A DNA stretch of 64,000 nt, from assembly GCA_028554755.1 (NCBI GenBank), contig JAPTOF010000017.1, positions 5,146,001-5,210,000 of the forward strand, given 5' to 3'. Position numbers and translations under genes: made by a program. Within the stretch, counting starts at the first letter, position 1; every line of letters starts with the position of its first letter. Source of the DNA: Cordia subcordata (taxonomy: Eukaryota > Streptophyta > Magnoliopsida > Boraginales > Cordiaceae). A model generated the notes under the pieces. The model was not told the origin of the DNA. It made no database searches and was given only the letters and a program-made list of their open reading frames with translations. Positions 32,473-44,174 of this stretch are shown one piece after another.

Positions 32473-35400
32473 ATGTCTTCCACAGGTGGAAAGCTTGAAA
32501 TCGAGAAGTTTGACGGGAGAATGAGTTTCAGTCTTTGGAGGATCACATTCAAGACATTTATGACAATGCAAGGACTTTGGAAATTCATTGAAGAAGTGAT
32601 CCCGGAAAAGACGGAACCAATAGTGAGAGAAGAATTCGAAACAAAAGCCTTAAGTGCAATACATATGTCCGTGACAAATGAAGTATTGCTGGAGATTACT
32701 GAGAAGACGATAGCAGTTGAGGCTTGGAATACTTTGGTGGAATTGTATGCATCTAAATCTCTCACCAATCGCCTCTACTTGAAGAAGCGATTGTATCATC
32801 TTAGAATGAAAGAGATACGTCACTAAAACAACACCTTGATGAGTTTACCTTTTGTTTTATTGCTTTGAAGGATGTGGGTGTTAAAATTGATGACGAAGAT
32901 CAAGCTATGATCATATTATGCTCCTTATCGCCTTCATATATGAACTTTGTGGACACTATGTTGTACGGGAGGGATAAAATTACCTTTGAAGATGTGATTA
33001 CTTCATTAAAATCGAAGGATCTTTAAACACATATTCCGGGACATAGGAAAGAAGTTCATGGGGAAGGTTTAGTGAGTAAAGGGAGATCAGAGAATAGAGG
33101 GGGATCTTCGGGTAGAAAGAAAAGAAAGTCAAGGTCAAAATCAAGAGCAAAGAAGCTACGTTGTTTTGAGTGTGGTGAAAAAGGTCACATTAAGAAAGAA
33201 TGTCCAAAACTAAAAAAGGGAAAGAAAAAGGTGAAGAATTCAGCTAATGTGGTGGAAAGTGCTAACAGTGATGGAGATAACTCGAGTAGTACCGGGGAAG
33301 TTTTGACTGTGAGTGGATCACAGTGGCATAATCAATGGATTCTTGATACTGGTGCAACGTTCCATATGTGTCCTAGGCGCGACTGGTTCTCTTCTTATTT
33401 CAAAAGAGAAGGGAAAGTCTTTCTAGGCAATGATCTTTCGTTGAAGGTAGAGGGAATGGGCATAGTAAATATCAAGATGTTTGATGGTATTCCTAGATCT
33501 CTCGAGTGTTGGCATGTACCGGAGCTGAAGAAAAACTTGATTTCTCTTGGGCGTTTGGATTCTCATGGATACAAATTCCGAAGTGAGAATGGTGTCTTAA
33601 AGGTGACCAAAGGTGCAATTGTGCTCTTGAAAGGGAACTTGGTGGTGGCCTATATGTCCTTCAAGGTAGTACGATTCACAGTGTTGCAGCTGTTACATCC
33701 GAGGAGAGTGATAATGACACTACACAGTTATGGCACAAAAGGTTGGGCCATATGAGCGAGAGAGGACTGACCGAGCTGAGTAAGAGGGATTTGCTTTGTG
33801 GACAAAGAACTGGAAAGCTTGAATTTTGCGAGCATTGTGTCTTTGGAAAGCAAACCAGGGTGAAGTTCAGCAAGGGGCAGGAGAACACCAAAGGCACACT
33901 TAATTATATTCATTCTGATCTTTGGGGTCCTAATAAAATCCTTTCCAAGAAAAGTGCCAGGTATTACATCACTTTCATTGATGCATACTCTCGAATGGTG
34001 TGGGTATACTTCTTGAAAACTAAAGATGAGGCGTTTTCAACATTTTTTGAGTGGAAGACGTTGATTGAGAAGCAGACTGGTAAACAAATTAAGCGTCTTA
34101 GGACTGACAATGGGTTGGAATATTGCAATAAAGAGTTTGATGAGTTCTGCAGAAAACATGGCATTGTGAGACACCGCACATGTGTAGGGACACACAACAT
34201 AATGGAGTTGCAGAACGCATGAATAGAACTCTGGTGGAGAGAGCTTGTTGTATACTCTCCCAATCTGGTTTGAGTCAAGACTTTTGGGCTGAAGCCGTTA
34301 ATAGGGCATGCTACTTGGTGAATAGGTCTCCATCCAAAGCTATTGAATTGAAAACTCCTTTTGAGTTATGGTCTGGTAAGCCTGCTGACTACTCTCGATT
34401 GAGGGTGTTCGGTTGCCCTGCATACGCTCACGTGAAGGATGGCAAGTTTGAGCCGAAGGCAAAGAAATGCATATTTTTAGGCTATGCATCCGAAAGGAAA
34501 GGTTACAGGTTGTGGTGCACAGATCCAAAGTCTCCAGGTTTCCTCATCAGCAGGAATGTCATATTCAATGAGTCTACTTTATTAGACCAAGAAAAGGAGA
34601 AAGCGGTAGCTGGTTTAGACCACGGTGTCAAAGAGCAGGTGGATGTATTTGCTTATATTCCAAATGTTCCATCTAGCAATAGTAGCAGTCAAATTCAGCT
34701 GACTCAACCAACTGAGGTACATGATCAAAATGTGCCTGAACAACAGAAGTACATCATTGCCACTGGGCGAGAAAGGAGACAAATTAGAGAGCCTCAAAGG
34801 TACGGATACGCTGATCTTATTGCTTATGCTTTGACTGTTGCCGAAACAATTGAAGGACATGAGCCGAATTCATACAAAGAGGCCATATTTGGGAAAGATT
34901 CTGCTCAGTGGGTGGGTGCTATGAGTGAGGAGATTGAGTCTCTTCATAAGAATCAAACGTGGGAACTTGTTGAATTGCCTAAGGGACAGCGAGTTGTCGG
35001 TTGCAAATGGGTTTACAAGAAAAAGGAAGGTACTCCAGGGGTTGAAGGTATTCGATACAAGGCACGGTTGGTGGCAAAAGGCTATACACAAAGGGAGGGT
35101 GTTGACTTGAACGAAGTGTTCTCTCCGGTTGTGAAGCATAGTTCCATCAGGGTTTTACTTGCCTTGGTTACTCTTCATGACTTAGAGCTTGAGCAGCTAG
35201 ATGTGAAAACAGTATTTTTGCATGGTGATCTTAAAGAGCAAATTTACATGAGTCAACCGGAGGGGTATATAGTTCCTGGTAAGGAGAACCATGTTTGCAA
35301 ACTGAAGAAGTCCTTGTATGGGTTGACGCAGTCACGTTGGCAATGGTATAAGAGATTTGACACATTCACGGTAGGTGCTGGATACACAAGGAGTGCCTAT

Positions 35401-36431
35401 GACAGCTGTGTGTATCTCAAAAGACTTCCAGATGGTTCATTTGTGTACTTGTTGTTGTATGTCGATGATATGCTTATTGCTGCTAAAAGCATGTCTGCAA
35501 TTGACGAATTAAAGAAGCAGCTAGGTGATGAGTTTGAGATGAAGGATCTTGGAGCAGCGAAGAAGATTCTTGCCATGGAGATTCACAGATATAGAAATAC
35601 TGGGAAGCTGTTCTTGTCTCAACAGAGTTATATTGAGAAGGTGCTAGAGCGTTTCGGGATGCTTAAAGCTAAGCCTGTGAGTGTGCCGCTTGCTGCTCAT
35701 TTCAAGTTGTCTGTAGATTTGTCACCTAAAAGCGAGGAGGAGGTGGAGCATATGTCTTATGTTCCATACTCGAGTCTTGGTAGCTTGATGTATGCTGTGG
35801 TGTGCACTCGTCCTGATATTTCACATGCAGTTAGTGTTGTGAGCAGGTATATGGCATCACCTGGGAAAGCACACTGGGAAGCGGTGAAATGGATAATGAG
35901 ATATTTGCGTGGCACTACGAATGTAGGTTTACTGTTTAGCAAGATGACTGGAAATTACGCGAGGTTGGTGGGTTATTGTTATTCAGACTTTGCGGGTGAC
36001 CTTGATAAGAGAAGATCTCTGACGGGTTACGTGTTTACTCTCTCTGGATGTGCTATCAGTTGGAAAGCGACATTACGCTTCATCGTGGCATTGTCGATCA
36101 TCAAGCGGAGTACATGGCAATTGCGTGCGTGAAGGAGGCCATGTGGTTACAAGGCACAGTTCGTGATCTTGGATCGCAAAGAAGATACAATCTGATCTTT
36201 TGTAATAGCCAGAGTGCAATCCATCTGACGAAAAATCAGATGTATCATGAGAGGACTAAACACATTGATATCAGATATCATTTTATCAGAGATGTTGTAT
36301 CACAAGGAATCATATCGGTGTAGAAGATATCTACCCATAAGAATCTAGCAGATATGATGACTAAGGTGGTTCCAGTCAGCAAGTTTAAGCATTGCTTGGA
36401 CTTGGTTGTTATTTACGGTGCGAAGCATTGA
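32473..36431 (+). pseudogene. Copia-4 gag-pol, near-complete but frame-broken
   Basis: Gag starts at the ATG at 32473 (MSSTGGKLEIEKFDG) and is cut by a frameshift at about 32810. The CCHC knuckle CFECGEKGHIKKEC is at 33162-33203 and the protease motif LDTGATFHM near 33342. Pre-integrase/integrase ([39 protein letters not shown]) runs to a one-base loss near 34180. The 650-codon frame 34180-36132 then carries the rest of integrase, RT ([34 protein letters not shown] near 35450) and the start of RNase H. The tail (36048-36323) has an early TAG at 36321, after which the frame continues to 36431. Tnt1-94-like order and motifs; not functional as it stands. Confidence 0.93.
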
Positions 36432-36502
36432 GCTCTTAGAGGCAGTTGGCTGCAGGGATGATGGTGTATTGATTGGAGCGAATACGTGCCAAGGTGGAAA
36501 TT

Positions 36503-36831
36503 TGTTGAATGTGGCCCGTATTCTTAGGCAACAAGAATAGCAGATTTCCTTATTAGCATATTACCTTATTCGCTTGTTACCTTTTGTAGCACATAATTAA
36601 TTAGTTGCCTTTTCTGCTTAATAGGTTTAGGAAACCTTTGCACTATAAATATGTGGCAATACTCATTATGTTATGTGTGAGAGAGAAATCAAAGTGAGAG
36701 CCTTGTAGCATTCGTGATCAACAATAGAATTATTTTCTGCTCGTGAACGTAGGCTTTAAAGCCGAACCACGTAATTCTTGTGTTCATTATTTCTTCTCGT
36801 ATTCTTCGTGTTTGCATGTTTTTCCCCAACA
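36503..36831 (+). repeat. Copia-4 3' LTR
   Basis: 329 bp, preceded by the purine-rich CAAGGTGGAAAT. Closer to the 3' LTR of Copia-5 than to its own 5' LTR. Confidence 0.93.
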
Positions 36832-38219
36832 ATCTACTAATTGCCCACCTCTATTGTAACTGTACAGAACATTGTATGTATCTATTATATAACAAATTCA
36901 TAAAAATAAACAGGTAATTATGAGTGAAGAGGAAGTACATGTACTAGTTAGAGCTCATTTTGATTGACTTTTTTTAAAATAATTTTTTATGACTTCTGAA
37001 AAAATATTCTTTTTTTTTTCTTTTTTTGAAACTTATAATGTTGGTCAGAGTTGCTTGCTGAGTTGGCATTGTAGCATATGAGGTTTTTTTTTTTTTTAAT
37101 TTTGGCTTCCACCATCGCAGGAAGCTTCACAAAGTTACTCCTTTTCTCCTAATTTTCGGTTCACATTGCTCTTCTCTGCTATGGGAAACTTCGCTATGGA
37201 TTAAGAATTGCTTCGTAGCTGTTAACTCTTTGTTTTACCTCAATTTCACTTGGAACCTGAGTTGATACTCACTATAAATAGTTGATGTATTGTATCAATT
37301 TCAGTTAATGGGAAACAATATGTTAACTAAATGATTATTACAAAAAGAATGTAAATTTACCTTTGAAAAGTATTTTTTATCAAAAAAAGGTCTATCCAAA
37401 CGAACCGATATTTATATTTATCAAGTTCATTGTTAAGGCAGTTCATCGTTCTGCATCTTAGTATGTTCACCATTGTGGCAATCTCATGACAAATTTTAAT
37501 CGTTCTAAGATTTGCACTCTTTTTTTTCAGAAATCAATATGCTTATTTATAAAAACTTTGATCATCTTCAAATTGATTTTTGTTCTCTTTTTTGCACGTA
37601 AAATTTTCCCCTCTTCTGCATTTCTTTCCTAATCTTCAGAAAAAAAAAAAAATCGTAGTCTTTTACCTTCCTTTCCTTTATTAAAAATTAAAATCTATTC
37701 TCCCCTAAATCCAAACAGAGTGCCAAGTATGCTGCGATTAGTACGAAGTGTTGTAGCAGTAAAAAGATCTGGAACGCCTAGAAAGTGGAGCAGAGACAAG
37801 TGATGTGGACTTAATTTTTGGCATAAAGACTATTATAGCCTTACCTTTTGAGTTAAAACATTTAAACCAAAGGTTTAAAAAGTAATTTCGCCATGTAGTA
37901 TATTTACAATCCGCCAGGACTTCAGAAAAGGATATTTTTGGATATGAAAGGAAAAGTACAACTTTATCAGCATATTGTACAATCTGTTATTGCAAAGAAC
38001 GAGCCGCAAGTGTTACAAACTGACCAAATTACCCCTTTCATTCGCATTTAGTTTATAATAGAGATGTATATGCACACTAAAATTTTCTTTGATTCAGAAT
38101 TCAACTAACAAGTTACAACTACCAGCTCAAGTTAGGAGCCCTCTACATACATGTAATTTTTTTTCTTTTTTTTTTTTAATATCAATTTTGAGTTGTGAAA
38201 GCCTCAGTTGGGCTCAATA
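36832..38219. other. Spacer between Copia-4 and WIP3
   Basis: Contains a possible TTTGGATT-type inverted-repeat element at about 36953-37406 (GCTCATTTTGATTGACTTTT versus GGTCTATCCAAACGAACC). From about 37857 it is the left end of a segmental duplication also present from about 42241 (GCCAGGACTT.AG.AAAGGATA, GAACGAGC). The 3' flank of WIP3 (AAGTTACAACTACCAGCTCA near 38110) is shared with WIP4-WIP6. Confidence 0.6.
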
Positions 38220-38489
38220 TTAATTTGGACCCCAACAGCTCAAGTACATGACTTTCCTCAGAGACTCCTCAGACTGCTTCAGCTTTTCTTCTTTCACTCT
38301 GCTGCTTGAAACCATTGCAGAAGATTGCTCAGACAGCCGCTTAACCGGCGCGATGGACCTGAGATTATTCTTGGAGTGTTGGTGAAGAGATCTGATGGTG
38401 TAGTTCCACCTGCAGAAACCCTGATCTTTAAGTGCCTCCACTGCTCCCACGGATGCCGCCACAATCCACGCCCTGCTAGATGAACTCAT
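38220..38489 (-). CDS. WIP3: wound-induced polypeptide family protein
   Basis: 89 codons, intronless. MSSSSRAWIVAASVGAVEAL, then KDQGFCRWNYTIRSLHQHSK, a basic middle (SIAPVKRLSEQSSAMVSSSR) and SLRKVMYLSCWGPN at the C-terminus. Conserved family core is intact, so likely functional. Known family role: small wound- and hypoxia-inducible plant proteins of unsettled function. Coding and flanking DNA are most similar to WIP4, with which it shares a duplication of about 3.8 kb. Distinctive residues are Val-13/14 (ASVGAV) and HQHSKNN. Confidence 0.94.
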   Translation of the reverse strand: MSSSSRAWIVAASVGAVEALKDQGFCRWNYTIRSLHQHSKNNLRSIAPVKRLSEQSSAMVSSSRVKEEKLKQSEESLRKVMYLSCWGPN

Positions 38490-38604
38490 TTTTTTTTTTT
38501 TCTAATTGATGAATTCTTATGAAATGTTGCAAAAACAAATTCTTGGTGACGAAGATTTTTGAGAAGATAAATGTATGTGTTTTTGTTGAAGTTTTTTGAG
38601 TGGA

Positions 38605-38722
38605 AAAGGCTATATATATATACAAGGAGGATGGCAGAAAGTGGTGATTGTAAAACAAGAGGCTAATTGTGTTTTTCCCAGTGGTTTCGGAGGATGGTTT
38701 GCCAATTGTGGTGGGCGGCTGT
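38605..38722 (-). promoter_or_regulatory. WIP3 promoter: TATA-like run and conserved AAACCA-type block
   Basis: TATA-like (TA)n at about 38611-38621. Block at 38680-38720 reads on the minus strand AAACCATCCTCC and AAACCACTGG, about 191 bp before the ATG. Sequence between block and TATA (CTCTTGTTTTAC.., CTGCCATCCTCCTTG) is also shared with WIP4. Confidence 0.6.
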
Positions 38723-38916
38723 TTGACATATGTAATGTTGATGGTGGGGCAGGACTTTTTGTTTTTTTGCATTGCTAGTTACCACTTACTAGCATAGTAT
38801 TCATGCCACACACGAGAAATGAATAATTTTTATATTTTTATTTATTAATAATAATTGTGTCTTGAGTTTATATAAAGATAAGATAGATATATATATATAT
38901 ATATATATATATTACC

Positions 38917-39456
38917 CACTGGCGGGCCCAGTCATGTATGAGGGGGCCAAGGCACCCCCTGACTCCTACAACTATGCCACCTTAATCCTAAGTCGGGGGT
39001 GCTCTATTCAAGTCTTTCATTTTTTTTTTTTTCAAACTTATATAGTGTAGAATTTTAAAAGAGTTAATGATTTTCTCCACTAATTTTGTCTTTAGAATAC
39101 TTTCTCAATTATTAATTCACAATTTGTAGATTTAAAGTGAAGAATATTGGAAATAACATAAACAACCTCAAACTAGAATCAGTTTAAAATATTATCAATG
39201 ACGCGAGCTTATTTTAATAGTATTAATAACCTGATTTTTAAAAATTCTAGAATTTGAAGTCATGCCTATGATTATTACAAAAGGGAGTTTTTATTCATAA
39301 TCATTGTATTTATTTATTTATATCTTTTTTTATATGTTACTATTAAGATATTATTTTTGTATTATATACTTTTATGATTAATTTTTTGATTTATATAAAA
39401 AAACTTATAAATAAATATGTGCACCCGCTGATACTAGGGTCCTGGCTCTGCCAATG
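38917..39456. mobile_element. 540-bp hAT-like element with 8-bp target duplication
   Basis: Absent from the duplicate copy Q, where ATATTACC runs on directly. Here ATATTACC (38909-38916) and ATATTATC (39457-39464) flank an insert starting CACTGGCGGGCCCAG and ending CTGGCTCTGCCAATG, about 11 of 15 matching as inverted repeats. 8-bp duplication and short ends fit a non-autonomous hAT element. The upstream flank also has a (TA)n run (38888-38910). Confidence 0.8.
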
Positions 39457-40560
39457 ATATTATCTAACTTCTCCTGATCTGTATCTCATCTTCAAATTTC
39501 ACTTCGCTCAATCTCGGCCTTTGGCTAGTTATTTGGGCAAGTGTTTCTACCTTTCATTATGTTCTTTACTATTCCTACTATATTTTGTTGGATTAATTGT
39601 TTTTCCTTACTTTTGTTTCTACTCAAGATATTATCTATGGGCCTTGTTATTTCCAAATCTGGAATGAAGACTCTTGTTTTTAGTTTCTTGGTGTTCTCTT
39701 TAGGACTTTGTTGTGGTCTAACTTTGATTTCTCGGCTTTGGATCTCATAGTCTTTGTTGCAAATTTGGTTGTTCCTCTCCTCTCCTAATTGCATTTCCAC
39801 CATGGTTGGTGGTTTTATTTGTTGACAATTTGTTCTACTAGAAGCGTTAAAGGTCAGGTTAAAAGATTAGCCCTCCAAGTGTTCAGAATTTGAAATAGTG
39901 AGCCCATTTCTCACCTTGTTGTTGTTTGTGTTCTCTATGTTGCTATTTTTATGGGCCTATTGGGGAGTGTTCAACGAACGTGTACTGTGTTATGTAATGA
40001 TGATGTATGGACTTTTTGGTCTAAATGCCAAAATTAGCAGTGGCTGATTGTCCTTTATTATTTTCAATCGAGTTTTAGGGTATCTGATGTTTTGAGTCTA
40101 TACCTGTTGGATTAGTTTGGTTGGTTCTTTTATGTATATCTATATGTCGTTAACAAAAAGTGTGTATTTTAGCCAAAAAAAAAGATTTAATTTTTTTACA
40201 AATTTTCAACATTAATTATAATTTTTATTTTTTTGTAAAATTAAATAACTTTAAAAAGAAACATCATGGATAAAAGTAATAGGCACATTTCATCATTTAA
40301 TGAGCATTTCTAGAAAAGAAAATTAGAAAAAATCATGTAAGGAATGAATTCAAAGTCTTTCTAAAAGAAAAAAGAACGATGGTATAATAACATGTCATTA
40401 ATCAAAAAGTTATAAATACTATTTTTAACGTGGCTATTATATGTTGCAAGTGGTAAATAAGTATCCGTTTACTTCAACAAAATGCCATCAAGGAACGAGG
40501 TCTTGGATGGTAGCAGTTATTTATTATACATCCCAATTTCCAACAACATCAGATAAATGG
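39457..40560. other. WIP3 upstream spacer
   Basis: Non-coding; shared with the WIP4 unit. 40445-40500 holds the second conserved array block (GCAAGTGGTAAATAAG, CAAAATGCCATCAAGGAACG). The frames at 39525-39803 and 39541-39750 are not supported by any domain. Confidence 0.6.
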
Positions 40561-40622
40561 CAGAAATTACATCATGCTTTTATAGGATTTTATTCCTGCA
40601 AAACATAGTGTACTTACACTTA

Positions 40623-40669
<47 letters not shown>

Positions 40670-41240
40670 TCTATATCTAATCTTGATTCTCTCTCTCTCT
40701 CCTGTCCTTTCTTTCTCTCTTATCCTCTCTCTCCTCTCTTCTTCTCTGCTCTTTTCTTCTCCGATCATCATGCCACCACCTAACTATCATACCGCGATTT
40801 TCAACCTCTCTTCAGCGCTGTTTCTCGTTGTAGATTTGTGATTCTCATGGTGCCTTTAATTGAAGATTTAATTGCTTAAATCTATATTTACCATTAATAG
40901 ATATTTAAGCAATTTCAAGCTTTTTAGATCATAGTTCATGGCAGCACCACCACCAAATAAGTCTTTATGCCGTCGCTTTGTTCACTGTGTGTGAATGTGT
41001 GTGCGTGTTTTCTAAGAATGTGTGCAGATTGTTTGTGTTTTGTGTTTATGTGTGTGTGAGAAAGCAGTGAACAAATAGTTGTGGGATAGTGAATAAACAT
41101 TTACTGTACATGAACAGTAAACATAAACAATAAAGCGTACTGTTCACACGCGTTCTACAATTAAGTTATTTGCTTTTTTTTTTTTCAATACATGAGGTAG
41201 CATGATATTTAATAAAGTAACACTTTGTGAGAAACCACGA
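40561..41240. other. Segment present in copy P only
   Basis: In copy Q the sequence ATAAATGG joins TTGACCCC directly; here 680 bp intervene. Contents: a long (TA)n run (40625-40667), a CT-rich tract (40688-40760), ATGCCACCACCTAACTATCA near 40770, and AT-rich sequence. No inverted ends or clear target duplication, so it may be an insertion here or a deletion in Q. Confidence 0.55.
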
Positions 41241-42240
41241 TTGACCCCCAAAAAAAGAGAAAAATATCGTAAAATCATGAGATAAATGATTCCTCCCTCC
41301 CCCCCCCCCCCAAAACAATCTCACCCTTCAAAAAAAGAAAAAAAATCATGAAATCATGAGATAAATGAAGCAAAGGAAAATCTTCCACCCGCTCGTTTGG
41401 GTTGGATCTTACCTATTAACGGTTATTTAGGGTGGACTTTCCTTGTAAACGAGTATAATCTCGTTATTTATTTAAATAATAAATTAAAATTGTTGACATT
41501 TATAATAGGATAAAATGCATTTATTCTCCTATATTTTGTAAAAATTGCATAAAAATTTCATGTGTTTTAAAGATCATTAATACTTACTTAAGTTATAAAG
41601 AATATGACATAAAGCCTATGATTGTTAGCGTGATTGTATGACATTCTTTATAAATAGGGCTATACATGGTTTGGTCCAATTCAGGGACTTGAAAATCTCC
41701 AAAATTGTCCAAAACTTTCAGTTCTTGAATATTTTAGAACCATAATTGTACTAGAAGAAAAAAGAATTTCCGTCTTATACCATTCCAAATTTTCGAGACA
41801 GTTTGGCACAGATATTCGGTTCCTTCGGTACTTGTTCATCGGGATAGTATGTGACAGAGTTTGAACCTTTTTACACCTGTTCAGTAATTTTTATGTATTT
41901 TAGAGAGATTGTTCGCATATTAACAAAATTTCAATTGAAAAAATATGGAAAATTTAGCATGATTATGCTAATTATATTACAAAATTTAGTTTGTCATATA
42001 ACTAGAATAAATTAAGTTAAGTTTGATTAGCTTATAAATTAAATCATTAAGATAATAATTGAATAATATAACTCAAAATCAATTAAGCTTATTGTAGTTA
42101 AATTAAAAATGGCAAGTTACATAAATAGAGTTAGTAGCATAATTAGAACTAAAAGAAATGTAATATAATCAACATCAATTAAATACTACTAGTTTCAGTT
42201 AGTAGAGAATTTATTTGGTAATATAATTAAAATTAACTAA
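41241..42240. other. Distal spacer between the two duplicate units
   Basis: To about 41660 it is the shared end of copy P; 41660-42240 is AT-rich without recognised features. A C-run lies at 41300-41313. Confidence 0.5.
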
Positions 42241-42445
42241 TGCAAAGGTTTAAAATGTAATTTCACCATGTAGTATATTTAAAATCTGCCAGGACTTTAG
42301 TAAAGGATATTTTTGCGTATGAAAGGCAAGGAACAACTTTATTAGCATATTGTACAAGCTGATATTGCTAAGAACGAGCTACAAATGTTACAAACTAACC
42401 AAATTACCCTTATCACTCACATTTAGTTTATAATAGAGATATATA

Positions 42446-43324
42446 CTAGTGCTTTCATATCTCATGCTTTTTACTGGTTTATTTAGATTATGTGTATTTT
42501 TTAATTTTTTAAATATTTATAGTTATGATTTTTTTTATTGTTTGTAAGTTTTCGTATATTTTTTTTATTATTTCTAAATATCTATAAAATTTAATTCTAG
42601 TACCTTTTATTCTTATTTTTTACTTTTTTAATTAGGATATGATATATAAGTTAATTAAATTAATGAGTTTTTTTCTTAACGTTATTATTTTAAACCTATT
42701 AAAAATATATATATAAATAGCGCATAAATATAATTAAATATCTTCTAAATCTATTGCGATAATGAGGATAGAAAATGGTGTATAAATGTAATTAAATACC
42801 ATAATATATAAATTTATAATAATATAATAATATTAAAAATAAAATTTATAATGACTTAACAAATAGATAAGTGTTGAAGTGACACTTTTTTTAGTTCTTT
42901 TGGATTTAACTTTTTTTTATAGATGTGATTTTTTTATTATTTTTAAATTTTTATATATTTTTTATTATTTTTAAATATTTATAAAAATTAATTTTAGTGC
43001 TTTTATTTTTATTTTTATTTTTTAATTAGAATATGATGTATAAATTAATTAAATTAATAATTTTTTTAACTTTATTACTTTAAAGTCATTATATATATAT
43101 ATAGAGAGTGCACAAATATAATTAAATATCTTATAATTTTATTGTAATGAGAAAGTTAAAAAATTGTACATAAATATAATTAAATATTATGATATATAAA
43201 TTTATAATATGTAATAATATTAAAAATAAAATTTACGATAACTTAACAAATAAATAAGTGGTGATGTATAAATAGGTGGTGATGTGACACTTTCTTTTAG
43301 CTCCTTTGAGTTTGGCAACGACAA
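42446..43324. mobile_element. AT-rich insertion made of two roughly 400-bp tandem units
   Basis: Copy P reads straight through (TAGAGATGTATATGCACAC); here TATATA on each side flanks 879 bp. Two units, from about 42490 and 42895, share TTTTTAATTAGGATATGATA-like, TATAAATTAATTAAATTAAT-like and AACAAATARATAAGTG motifs. No TIR or coding region recognised. Confidence 0.6.
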
Positions 43325-43486
43325 TATATAGATGCACACCAAAATTTTCTCTGATTCAGAATCCAACTTACAAGTTACAACTACCACCTCAAATTAAGAG
43401 TCCTCTATATACATGTAATCTTTTTTTTCTTTTACTTTTTTTTTAATATCAATTTTGAGTTGTGAAAGCCACTGTTGGGTTGAATA

Positions 43487-43756
43487 TTAATTTGGACCCC
43501 AACAGCTCAAGTACATAACTTTCCTCAGAGACTCCTCAGACTGCTTCAGCTCTGCTTCTGTCACTTTGCTGCTTGAAACCATCGCAGAAGAGTGCTCAGA
43601 GAGCCGCTTAGCCGGAGCGATGGACCTGAAATTGTTCTTGGCGTGTTGGTGAAGAGATCTGAGGGTGTAGTTCCACCTGCAGAAACCCTGATCTTTAAGT
43701 GCCTCCACTGCTCCCATGGATGCCGCCACAATCCACGCCCTGCTAGTTGAACTCAT
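43487..43756 (-). CDS. WIP4: wound-induced polypeptide family protein
   Basis: 89 codons, single exon. MSSTSRAWIVAASMGAVEAL, KDQGFCRWNYTLRSLHQHAK, middle SIAPAKRLSEHSSAMVSSSK and C-terminus SLRKVMYLSCWGPN. Family and expected behaviour as for its neighbours: a small wound/low-oxygen-inducible protein of unsettled biochemical role. All conserved positions are kept, suggesting function. Closest relative in the window is WIP3 across several kb of flank. The MSSTSR start is shared with WIP1. Confidence 0.94.
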   Translation of the reverse strand: MSSTSRAWIVAASMGAVEALKDQGFCRWNYTLRSLHQHAKNNFRSIAPAKRLSEHSSAMVSSSKVTEAELKQSEESLRKVMYLSCWGPN

Positions 43757-43867
43757 TTTTCTTTTTTCCTAATTGATGAATTCTTATGAAATGTTGCAAA
43801 ACGAATTCTCTGTAATGAAGATTTTTGAGAAGATAATGTGATTTTGTTGAAGTTTTCTGAGTGCAAA

Positions 43868-43980
43868 AGGCTATATATATACAAGGAGGATGGCAGAAAG
43901 TGGTGATCATAAAACAAGAGGCTATTGTATTTTTTCCGGTGGTTTCGGAGAATGGTTTGCCAATTTTGGTGGGCGGTTGT
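43868..43980 (-). promoter_or_regulatory. WIP4 promoter: TATA-like run and conserved AAACCA-type block
   Basis: TATATATAGCC on the minus strand near 43871-43881. Block 43938-43978 reads AAACCATTCTCC and AAACCACCGG on the minus strand, about 182 bp from the ATG. Plus-strand frames across this block (43861-44118, 43890-44093) reflect sequence conservation of the promoter, not genes. Confidence 0.6.
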
Positions 43981-44131
43981 TTGACATGTGTACTGTTGAT
44001 GGTGGGGCTGGACTTCTTGTTTTTTGCATTGCTAGTTACTACTTACTACCAGACTACCATAGTATTCATGCCATATACAAGAGAAATGAATAATTTTTAT
44101 ATTTTTATTTATTATTAATAATTGTTTCTTG

Positions 44132-44174
<43 letters not shown>

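Larger units (their letters stand above)
31433..36831 (+). mobile_element. Copia-4: full-length Tnt1-like Copia element
   Basis: LTRs at 31433-31764 and 36503-36831, primer-binding site, leader with TTGAC repeats, gag and a mostly readable pol. Flanking pentamers are ATCTG (left) and ATCTA (right), a target duplication with one mismatch. It lies between WIP2 and WIP3, in opposite orientation to the WIP genes; removing it brings their spacing to about 3.4 kb. Its two LTRs differ more from each other (roughly two dozen differences by eye) than its 3' LTR differs from that of Copia-5 (about ten). Confidence 0.95.
37857..41660. repeat. Segmental duplication, copy P (contains WIP3)
   Basis: Aligns in the same orientation with 42241-46075 from the WIP 3' flank, through gene and promoter, to a long upstream region (GTTCTTTACTATTCCTACTA near 39560; GCAAGTGGTAAATAAG near 40447; TTATTTAGGGTGGACTTTCC near 41425; TTAGCGTGATTGTATGA near 41625). 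P-specific segments are 38917-39456 and 40561-41240. Confidence 0.85.

Noticed and set aside
33964..34278. Antisense open frames inside Copia-4 and Copia-5 pol (this and several others)
   Set aside because: Shadows of the sense coding sequence of the retrotransposons.
40557..40841. 94-codon frame with (IY)n run
   Set aside because: Encoded by a TA microsatellite and CT tract.
43861..44118. Plus-strand frames over the WIP promoters (also at 38596, 48170, 59789)
   Set aside because: Similar peptides arise because the promoter DNA is conserved; start points and frames differ between copies.
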